15,408 bases of DNA from Pigoraptor vietnamica. Taxonomy: Eukaryota > Opisthokonta > Filasterea. Each line of letters opens with the position of its first letter. Within the stretch, counting starts at the first letter, position 1. The position numbers and the translations under genes are program-made. The notes under the pieces are model-generated. The model worked only from the letters and a program-made list of their open reading frames with translations. It ran no database searches and was not told the DNA's origin. Positions 1 to 7,687 of the stretch are shown one piece after another. Location: assembly GCA_943704525.1 (NCBI GenBank), contig CALSCQ010000464.1, positions 1 through 15,408 on the forward strand, in the 5' to 3' direction.

Positions 1-30
1 GCGAACATGCAGTCTGCAGCTCACACGGCT

Positions 31-152
31 GGACACCACACACACCCACGCCCACACACATACACCGACGCACACTGACACACCAATGACACACTGGCAC
101 CGGCACACACACCCCATCAACACACCGACGCGCGCGCGCACACGCACGCACA

Positions 153-187
<35 letters not shown>

Positions 188-386
188 ACTCAGTGCTGAC
201 AAGCACTGGCACCTGACACACACACACACACACACGATGCGAGACACACACACACACACTGCACGGACGCACACACACGGCACACACACACACACACACA
301 CACCGATGCGTCCGCACACACACACACACATACACACACACGGTCACACACAGTCACACACAGTCTCGGCTGGCGGCGAGGCCTGA

Positions 387-421
<35 letters not shown>

Positions 422-554
422 CGGCACACACACACCGATGCACACACACGCCATGCCGTACTGTATACTGCACACACACACTCTCTGACACCGGCACACA
501 CACTGGGCACCGAGGCACACCGACACACACCGAGGCACACACACACACACCGAG

Positions 555-621
<67 letters not shown>

Positions 622-662
622 GACTGCCCCCACCGACCCCCGCACACACTACACACACAATC
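31..662. repeat. Compound CA-rich microsatellite tract
   Basis: Nearly continuous CA dinucleotides broken by short GC-rich interruptions such as CCGGCA, CGAGGCA and CCGATGCA. The longest pure (CA)n run is at about 556-620. The open frames found here are Cys-Val-rich translations of the repeat and are not genes. The recurring interruptions suggest that short blocks (CA run plus interruption) were themselves duplicated. No function is claimed; copy number is probably variable and prone to assembly error. Confidence 0.95.
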
Positions 663-1091
663 ACGCACACTGACAAATCACCGGCTTTGAATGCCGCGAG
701 ACCGACACTTCAGTTCAAATGATACGGCTCAGTAGCCCGGCGATGCCATTTGCCAGCGGGTGAGGGCTTTCATGAGCACTTCATTGCCTGCAACTGGACA
801 GAATAATAGTGGCTCAGCCCAGGTGACAAGTGCGTGCGAGTCACCATGATGCAGTCGGCGGCATCGCTGCACGGGAGCCTGACTAGCCGGCGCAGGTCGG
901 CAGATGAATCACACCCGCGGTAGTGGCCGGCGGCACTCCACGCGGGCGGCGAGGCATAGTTTCATTGAGTGTGCGCTTTTGTGCACGCTGAAAACTAAAA
1001 GCGTGCTCACTGAGCGCCGGTTTTGTGTTCACTGTCTGAACGATTCCAACCAATAGGAATCATTCGCGCGCAAGATCCACTGATCAAAATC
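663..1091. other. Non-coding stretch without recognised gene
   Basis: No open frame with credible coding character and no tRNA cloverleaf seen. It contains a small inverted repeat at 1042-1061 (GATTCC and GGAATC arms around a CCAAT word). It also has partly complementary words around 970-1016 (GCGCTTTT and AAAAGCG) that could form a hairpin. It lies downstream of the minus-strand 5S-like sequence. Confidence 0.5.
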
Positions 1092-1210
1092 CACTAAACC
1101 GCAAATTCGCAGACTCGCGTTCCCGGTAACGCGAGTTCTCGGCAGACGCTGTCTTTAACTTCCCAGAGCGGAACGGGATGGGGTGCTTCCCGGCAGATGT
1201 GGCCGTAGCT
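1092..1210 (-). rRNA. 5S rRNA-like sequence, degenerate or partial
   Basis: Read on the minus strand, the first ~55 nt resemble eukaryotic 5S rRNA in the right order and spacing: the 5' start GCTACGGCCA, then GAAGCACCCCATCCCGTTC, then GGGAAGTTAAAG, which is the strongly conserved loop B/helix III/box A region. The rest does not follow 5S. The expected GTTAGTACT...GGATGGGAGACC stretch (box C, helices IV-V) is replaced by a 9-bp perfect hairpin at about 1113-1136 (arms ACTCGCGTT and AACGCGAGT). I also cannot find a 3' strand that pairs well with the 5' end to close helix I. So this is a very divergent 5S gene, a truncated pseudogene, or the 5S-derived head of a SINE. The 3' boundary is set only by the usual ~119-nt length. 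Confidence 0.5.
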
Positions 1211-1370
1211 GAAGGAACACGCACGAGACGGGCTATGTGCGCCACTCGCGCTGCTCAGCCGCCGAAAGGAAATTCATTGCAACGTCTGTGCGCCGATCTC
1301 GGCCGCGCCAGCACGCATGTCTTCGGCACTCCGCGTCACCTCACGCCTTCCCGCGTCACTCCTTCCCGCG

Positions 1371-1586
1371 TCACTTCTTCCCGCCGCCGCGCGAGGAGGC
1401 ATAAGCCGGGCTGTTAGGGTTCATCTGGTTTGAGCGGTTGTCGGCGGACGCCTTGTCTCCGCCCGCGAAGCCACCAGACGAGAGCGAGTGGCCACCGCCG
1501 GCGCCGCCTGTTCCACGCGACGAGGCATACGCCGGGTTGTTGGGGTTCATCTGGTTGGAGCGGTTGTCGGCGGCCGCCTTGTCCAT
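1371..1586 (-). CDS. Small Gly/Asn/Ser-rich protein with two near-identical repeats
   Basis: A 71-residue single-exon frame from an ATG at 1586 to a TGA at 1371-1373. The frame is open further upstream (to a Met at 1682), but the repeat begins right after the inner ATG, which has context CACAATGG. The protein is two copies of a ~24-residue unit at about 2-25 and 44-67, sharing the core ADNRSNQMNPN then PAYASSRG. A Gly/Ser-rich linker separates them and the tail is GGGKK. Between copies only A5/S47 and N17/S59 differ, and the DNA copies are also alike, 126 bp apart, so the duplication is fairly recent. There is no signal peptide, membrane segment or cysteine; it is hydrophilic and probably disordered. 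I do not recognise a family with confidence and assign no function. Conservation of the unit at protein level argues that it is real. Confidence 0.7.
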   Translation of the reverse strand: MDKAAADNRSNQMNPNNPAYASSRGTGGAGGGHSLSSGGFAGGDKASADNRSNQMNPNSPAYASSRGGGKK

Positions 1587-1687
1587 TGTGGCGCTATCAA
1601 GGTTTGGATGAAAGGAAGTGTGCGTCGTTATCTGCCGTGCTGTGTGGCCCGCTTGTTTCTTGGAACTGTATTTGCCATGCAAAACTG

Positions 1688-1694
1688 TATATAT
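1688..1694 (-). promoter_or_regulatory. Possible TATA box for the 71-residue gene
   Basis: The word TATATAT lies about 100 bp upstream of the ATG at 1586 on the minus strand, in otherwise GC-rich DNA. Position and composition would suit a TATA element with a short 5' leader. The rest of 1587-1735 shows nothing else recognisable. The evidence is only sequence and position. Confidence 0.3.
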
Positions 1695-1899
1695 CCGTGC
1701 GCACAGGACATTGCGTGCTTTCCTGCGTGTTTTAGATGCGACAGCCGAAAGCCGAGCACAAAGAAGGAGACGGTGACGGCAGCAGCGGACAATGGGCTAA
1801 CCGGGGCCGACAGGGCGCGCGGGGACAGCGTCACACATTCCACGCCGTGTCACTTTATGTCCCACTGCGGCTAACCGACCTGGAACAAACGACCTGGCG

Positions 1900-2290
1900 A
1901 GGCTCACCGACTCGCATTGTCCAACGGCATTACTCGCAAAGCAGGCTTTGTGTGTCCAACAGCTCACCTGCTAGCCGCCAAAGCCCAAACAAGTGCAGTG
2001 TCATGACCTCACCCGACTGTCCAACACCGGCTAGCCAGCTAACCGACATGCGCCTAATTTGGTACACCGGATACCGGCCGACAAGCCCTATTGCAATACG
2101 TCATACACAGTCTGGCCAACAAACGCAACGGGCTAACCGGCGCACGGCTGTCCAACACCGGGCTCACAGTAGAGCCAATGCTATCCGTCAGTCTCACCGC
2201 CGTCCAACACGGGGCTCACCGACGTCCAATGTAGAGCCAATGCTAACCGATAGGCTCACCTCTCCAACGGAGGCGCTCACCGAGGATTGC
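1900..2290. repeat. Degenerate interspersed short repeats
   Basis: The words GTCCAAC, GGCTCACC and GGCTAACCG recur many times with irregular spacing. TCCAAC or a one-base variant occurs near 1920, 1956, 2020, 2116, 2150, 2202 and 2262. Two longer related units stand out, at about 2149-2200 and 2202-2260; both run GTCCAACAC, GGGCTCAC, GTAGAGCCAATGCTA, CTCACC. This looks like an old tandem array that has decayed. The 203-codon plus-strand frame across it (1736-2347) has repeat-driven composition and no recognisable domain, so I do not call it a gene. Confidence 0.55.
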
Positions 2291-2433
2291 GAAGCAAACA
2301 TGCTACTCGAGCCTCACTCTTCGCCGCATAGCAGCCAGCTGAATTAGGGAGAAGCGCGTAATGTGCCGCATGCCGCTCGTATTATAAGTCAAGATAGTAG
2401 GGATAGGAGAACACCATGCGCTACCAACCGCTC

Positions 2434-2605
2434 GCCACCTGCGTCCCCCTTCCGCTGTGGAAAGAGTTTCTTTAACTCGGGCATGTCATTTTACCCTACT
2501 GCGCCACAAAGGCATTTCCTTGGACATCACTGCGCACAACAGGCATTTCCTTGGACCTCACTGCGCCATACAACATGCATTTCATTCGACCCTACTGCGC
2601 CACAC
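2434..2605 (-). repeat. Tandem array and duplicated 3' end of the sorting-nexin gene
   Basis: Four related units follow one another at 2481-2511, 2512-2542, 2543-2576 and 2577-2605 (31, 31, 34 and 29 bp); each contains CTGCGC flanked by GCAT. The last unit contains the TAG stop of the sorting-nexin gene, and on the minus strand all four carry GCGCAG followed by TAG or TGA. Beyond the array, 2434-2470 resembles the end of exon 9 (2600-2636): both contain GCGTCCCCCTTC and GGAAAGAG. On the minus strand the copy reads LFPQRKGDAGG against LFPELKGDAGV in the gene. The final codons, stop and start of the 3' UTR were therefore duplicated and then diverged. Confidence 0.75.
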
Positions 2606-5600
2606 CCGCGTCCCCCTTCAGCTCCGGAAAGAGCTCGGCAAAGGCGAGGTCGAGTATGACGTAGAGCATGTGCTTCGTCAGTTCGGGCTGCTGCAGCACG
2701 TTGAACACGTCGATGAGGCCCTCTCGGAACGCAGAGCGGCCGACGACCATCTGAAGCGGCTCTGCGACGACAACAAAAGGCGCATGTTAGTCACACAAGG
2801 CGGAGCGCACAACAGGCACAACAGGAACACAGCGCCCTCGTTCGTACGCACGCACCAGGGAAGAAGGAGAGGAGGTCGGCGAGGCACTGCTCCCTCGTGC
2901 GCGCAAGGTCCTCCTCGGTGCGCACGGGCGCGTCCCCAAACACGGCGTCCTCAAAGATGTCCATCAGTTCGACGAGCTCCTTTTCGGTCGTGTACCGCTC
3001 AATCTTCGTCTGCATTTTCCTGCACAGCAATAAATAGAAAAGAACAAACGGTACGTTCAGACGACCAGCACACCTCCGCGCTACCGTCGCCACAAGCACT
3101 CACACATAACACCAAGACAGTGCATTCCCACTCATGCGCATAGACGCGCAATCGAAGCAACAGCGCAGGGTATCCGTCCTGCAACACGAGCCCTCACCAT
3201 TCGGCAAAGTCGTCGAGCGTGTTTGCCGCTGCCACGCGAAGGGCGCTGAGTGCGCTGCGCAGCCACGGACGGTGCTTCACGGCCGGCGTCAGCCGCAGAA
3301 TGAAGTACGCCACGGCATCTGCGACCGTCTCAATCTCGATCCGCTCGGCGGGAGACGACACTTCGTCCACAAACACCTCGGCGACTGCGGAGGGAGAGTG
3401 TGTGAACAACCGAGCAGAAGAGTAAGAGGACAGGAGATACGATTCCGAAACCGAAAGGGAACCCAAATATTGACACTGCCACCACCGAACCAAAGCCCAT
3501 TCGCCCACCGTCCGCATTGTACGATGGCGCCTGCGCCAACGCGCGCTTTGTGCCCTGTGCGGCGCCCCCCTCTGCCCCGGATGCGCTCGTCATCATGCGG
3601 GCGGCGGCCTGCCTCATCGCGACGACCGACGTCGGCATTTCCGGCGCAAGGTTTTCCGAGTGGAAAGGCAGAAGGACGTCCATCTTCTTGAGTTTCGACG
3701 GGACCGACTTGAGGAAGCGGCCGAGGTCGCTGCTGCCGAGGCCCTCGCCCTCGCTGCGGAGCATGCGCGCAAACTCGTCCGTGGGCTGCAGGAACGCGTA
3801 GAGCACGGGGTCCTGGCACATGCTCGCGTGACTCAGAAGAAACTGCAGGGCGAGACAAGCACACAGTCAGCAATTGATCGGCACTTTTCTGTCCCACTCA
3901 GACAACGACTGACTGCGCACTGCGCACGAATCGAAAGCGCAATCGCCCAGATGCCACAATCATGCCGTGCCTGCACTTTACCTGGAGATAGTTGTCGAGC
4001 GCACGCATGCGACCGTCCAAAAACGCGCGGTCGAAATTCCCAAACGCGCGCTTCCCCGGCAGATCGACGTCCGCGAGCGACTCGTGCGTCTCCTTCAGCC
4101 GATTGTGCAGGGCGTCAAAGTCGTTGTAACGGCGCGGCGTCGTCCAGTGTGACTGCGGCGTGCGCGGGCCGTCGTGTCGCACGACCTCTATGATGTACTC
4201 GACATGCCGCTTCGCGCCGTGGCCGACGGCCTCGTGCGCGACGACGTGCACTTCCCACCCTCCCATGTCCACGCGAAGGTGATCTCCGCCCTGCAGCGGC
4301 AACACCGGCCGCTGCAGCGCCCCTTCCGCCATGGAGCCCACAGCCCTTGACTCGCGCGGCGGCCTACGGGACGCAAGCTCATCGCCGCTCGACTCGTCCA
4401 CGCCAGACGCAGGCGCCGACTCGCCGCTCGCATCTGCCGCCGCCGCACGCCCGGCTGCTGCTGGGCGCGGGGACGAAGGCGCGGACGACACGGACGGCGC
4501 AGCAGCCGCACCACCCGACGGCACCGCAGTGACTGATGAGACTGTTGCTACGGGAGCCGGCGAAGAGGGTCCTGAAGGAGTCGCAGAGGGCGCCGTCGCG
4601 GCCGCAGAGGGAACTGGAGCGGCCGAAGCAGCGAGTGCTGCTGGCGGGACGGGCGACGGCGCACGCGAGGCCGTCCGCGACGCATCGCTCAGCGCACCGT
4701 CCGATGCATTGGCGTCCCTCAGTGCGTCCGCAAGCATCTTCTGTCCCGAGGACGTCAGCGACGACGTCAGGTGCGCCGCGTCCACCGCACGCGTCATCTC
4801 CGGCGTGGAGGGAGCGGCCGAAGGGTCCTTTGACTGCGCGGCGGAGGGCGCCTTGCGAACGGTCGCCGGCGAGCCCGACGGACCGCGACCGCTCGGCGCC
4901 ATGGACGTGCGCTTGCTCTTGTCGGCGGCGGCGGCAGTTGGCTGTCGGCGGGGCGGTGCAGCGCCCTTCCGGCTGCCGAGGAGGGAACCCATGTGTGCGT
5001 CCGAGACGCCCGTGAGCTTTCCGCCGTTGCAGACGAGCTCAAAGTAGAGGTCAGACTGCAAGAACAGGGGAAAGTAGCGCGCCTCAAGCAGCTGGTACGC
5101 GTGGTTGTACGGACGCAGAAGGCACGTGCCGATGGGAAGCGCCGACGTGCGCGTGCCGGGGACATTGTCGCCCGCGGATGCGTCACGTGAGATGGCTGCG
5201 GGATGTAGGGCTGACGTGTCAACTCATATCGCCGATAGTGTCATAAGAGAAAGATGGGAATACATCACAGACAACGAAGCGAAATAGAGAATGGCGACGC
5301 ACGCAAATGCCACGTGCGCATGCGCGTAGTGAGCGCCACAGAGCGCCGCGCACCTTCGCGCACGCCGTCGACCATCTCCTGGGGAAACCCAAGCGACGAA
5401 ACGCCCTCTGGCGCAATGTACATCTGGAATATGTCCTTCGCCTGCGCTGAGACCTCGTCGCGGCCAGCCGCGCCCTGAGACACCTGCTCGTTGTACGTCT
5501 CTGCGCACACAGAAGACATACGGCACAGATGAGTGCGCGCACGTTTTCGTCCCACAAAAAAAAAAGAGAACAGAGGCACGGGTGCGAGATGCAGAGAGCA

Positions 5601-7187
5601 GAGCTGCCCAGTGCCCGTCATAGGCACCACCAGCGCCGCACGCACCGACTGTGAGGCAGAACTGGAGCACCGGCAGCGCCTCCTGCGCCTCCATAAACTT
5701 CATGAACGCAAACAGCATCTCGCGCGAGCTGAGCAGGTTCGGCAACGTCGTGCCGAGCGACGTCGCATACGCCTTCGTCTCGCCGTACCCGCGCAGCAGC
5801 GGCACATACTCCACGCCGGCCATGAGCAGCGAGATGGGCACGAGCGACCCCGGGGGATCGTCCGCGAGCGCGTTGATGAGCTGCCGGTTGAGCAGGTCCG
5901 GGTTCGTCGCCGACTGCAGCGCGGGCTTGAGGAGAGAGCCCGCGACAATCTCGCGCACGAGGCACAGCGTGGCCTTCGAGCTGCACACGGCGGCGGGGAA
6001 CAGCAGCGGGAGAAGGCGGTGTGCAAAGTGTCGCAGGTACGCGAGCTCCTCCTCGCTGCCGAGCGTCGCGTGGTGCCGCGCCGCGCCCAGTTGCGCGAAC
6101 GTGAGCTCGACGATGGTTTTTCCCGCCGCCGCGGGGTCCTTGCGCCGCATGAGTGTGGCCGCGCGCGAGTGCGCGTCGAGGTATTCGATGAAGGCGGGGA
6201 TAACACGGCGGATCACAAACTCGGGCAGGTTAATCTGCAATAGCACGTGGCTGTGAACAACAACACCAACACCAACAGCGCCATTTGCGATCGGCGCATT
6301 GCATGCTGAATAATGTCCACCGGGAAGAGAGTGGTACAAAACACAGCACTGCACGCGAGACATGAGAGAGGTCTTACATAACAAAGTGCGTAGGTTCGAG
6401 TCACGCACAGGCGCACTGACGCACGCACACAAGACACCACCGCTGCACAGACGCACCTTCACGAGCCTGTCCGCGAGCACGAGGAATGCGTGCGTGAAGC
6501 ACTGCCGCAGCTCCTCCACGAAGGCGACGTCCGTGCTCACGTCCTTGTACCAGCTCCACACAAACTCGTCCAGCACGCGGTCAATGAAGCCCTCGATGCG
6601 CGCGTTGAACTTGCGCGGCACGAGCACAACGGGCCGCTTGTCGCCAAACGCCGACTCTTTTCGCACGGGCTCAGAGGGCGCCTGGCCGAGGGACTGAGAT
6701 GCAGCCGCCTTGGCTGCTGCGGCGGCCGCTTGCTGTTGGAAGAAGGGGAATATGCATCAACGTGTGCGTCACGGGAGCACATGTGCGCGGATACGCAGTA
6801 ACACACACGAACGCGAGAGAACCGCACTGCGCACAATCGCACGCTTGTAACAACAAGTTGACAGGCACACAAGGCAAAGGTTTGTAACACGCAACTCAGT
6901 CGATGGGCATTACAGGCACACATTGCACAGGGCACACGCACCGCGGCCTTCGCTGCCTTCCGCGCGTATGCCGGCAGCCATATGCTCGGGAAATACGTGA
7001 ACCGTCGCCACGCAAAGTGCGCAAACAAACCGCCAATCACGGACGACGTGATGCAGAATACGAGCACCAGTGCCGCGCTCGGAAAGACCGACGTCAGCAT
7101 GAGCGCCAACACAACGACGCCCCCCGCAAGCGCCTTCACGCGCCCGTGCACGTGCACGGGGAGCGCATTGAGGTCTATCAGATCCAT
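2592..7187 (-). CDS. Sorting nexin of the SNX13/14/19/25 type (TM-PXA-RGS-PX-nexin C)
   Basis: Nine exons: 7187-6942, 6732-6457, 6234-5646, 5500-5354, 5195-3982, 3842-3509, 3384-3198, 3019-2856, 2761-2592. All introns are GT-AG; the exons sum to 3327 nt, encoding 1108 residues plus TAG. Start context is CAAGATGG. Residues ~18-57 hold two hydrophobic segments, a likely membrane anchor. ~122-300 is a PXA domain (FVWSWYKDVSTD, then VIPAFIEYLDAH). ~343-474 is an RGS domain (LLSSREMLFAFMKFME to EARYFPLFLQSDLYFELV). ~475-725 is a low-complexity Ala/Pro/Ser linker. ~728-850 is a PX domain with the phosphoinositide-site signature PRRYNDF (R774, R775, Y776). ~937-1100 is a nexin C domain ending ELFPEL. 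Related proteins sit in the ER or endosomal membrane, bind phosphoinositides and tether organelles; RGS-domain activity toward G proteins is reported for SNX13 but not shown here. The family is clear; which paralogue it matches is not. Confidence 0.93.
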
Positions 7188-7354
7188 CTTGCGGGCGCGG
7201 CCACACGCCGCTTACGGCGGGGAATCAATTCGGCATCACGCAAGCAATACGAAGGTCAGAATATGAATTCGTCGCGTGCGTTGAGCGCAAGATCCGTAAT
7301 ACACGCGGCAATTGAACGACAGGCTCACGTCCACCTACGTACGCATGTGTTCGG

Positions 7355-7356
<2 letters not shown>

Positions 7357-7392
<36 letters not shown>
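7357..7392 (+). repeat. (GT)18 microsatellite
   Basis: A pure GT dinucleotide run of 36 bp in the divergent promoter. It is the same dinucleotide class as the tract at the left edge (CA on the other strand) and the GT-rich patch at 11980-12019. It could adopt Z-DNA or act as a spacer; nothing in the sequence proves a role. Confidence 0.95.
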
Positions 7393-7393
<1 letters not shown>

Positions 7394-7457
7394 TGCGTGT
7401 GTTCTATGTTCGTGTTTTGAGCGTCAGCGTTATTTCATCCGGGGTGTCTAGATCAAT

Positions 7458-7473
7458 CACGTGATATCACGTG
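7458..7473. promoter_or_regulatory. Perfect palindrome of two CACGTG boxes
   Basis: The 16-mer CACGTGATATCACGTG equals its own reverse complement and contains two CACGTG E-boxes whose centres are 10 bp apart, about one helical turn. CACGTG is the classic core site of bHLH and bZIP factors. Being symmetrical and placed between divergent genes, it could serve both. Binding is inferred, not shown. Confidence 0.5.
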
Positions 7474-7484
7474 CTTGCGCGGAA

Positions 7485-7497
7485 TTTGAAATTTGAA
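7485..7497 (+). promoter_or_regulatory. Two TTTGAA words resembling CHR cell-cycle elements
   Basis: TTTGAA occurs at 7485-7490 and 7492-7497, a direct repeat of 7-bp period, about 190 bp upstream of the NuSAP-like ATG. In animals TTTGAA is the core of the CHR element, bound by MuvB complexes at G2/M genes. The word is short and AT-rich, so chance is a real alternative. The link rests on the mitotic identity of the downstream gene. Confidence 0.3.
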
Positions 7498-7687
7498 AAC
7501 TGCCAACTTCGACGGGTGACCGAGGGACAAGTTACCTGCGACGACGCAGAACACGAGACTAACTCCCAAATCGACGCAGTCATACTGTGAGTATGTAGAA
7601 GTTGCTGCTGGACTGCGTTTAGCTGGAGCAAATCGGAACAGCAGTGACGAACCGTTTTGGTTGTTGTGCCGTTACGCAGTCGCAGCC

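Larger units (their letters stand above)
7188..7687. promoter_or_regulatory. Divergent promoter between sorting nexin and NuSAP-like genes
   Basis: 500 bp separate the two ATGs, which point away from each other, so both promoters must lie here. The interval holds a (GT)18 run, a perfect CACGTG palindrome and two TTTGAA words (separate entries). There is no obvious TATA box near either ATG. The palindrome and TTTGAA words lie about 190-230 bp from the NuSAP-like ATG and about 270-310 bp from the nexin ATG, so their target cannot be decided from sequence. Confidence 0.6.

Noticed and set aside
117-676. Several minus-strand frames of 76-151 codons in the left-edge tract
   Set aside because: They are Cys-Val translations of the CA microsatellite; every frame of such a repeat stays open.
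663-800. A TTCAAAT word considered as a tRNA T-loop
   Set aside because: No matching acceptor stem, D arm or anticodon arm could be drawn around it.
1736-2347. A 203-codon plus-strand frame
   Set aside because: Its composition follows the degenerate repeats; there is no domain, no good start context and no homologous look.
4331-5047. A 238-codon Ala/Gly-rich plus-strand frame
   Set aside because: It is antisense to the low-complexity linker of the sorting nexin; GC-rich coding DNA commonly leaves the opposite strand open.
5533-6243. A 236-codon Arg-rich plus-strand frame
   Set aside because: Antisense to nexin exon 3; Arg/Glu-rich shadow composition and no domain.
5224-6666. A single 480-codon minus-strand frame as an intact gene
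   Set aside because: It reads through three introns of the nexin gene. Splicing at GT-AG sites in matching phase joins PXA and RGS motifs cleanly, while the unspliced segments are nonsense.
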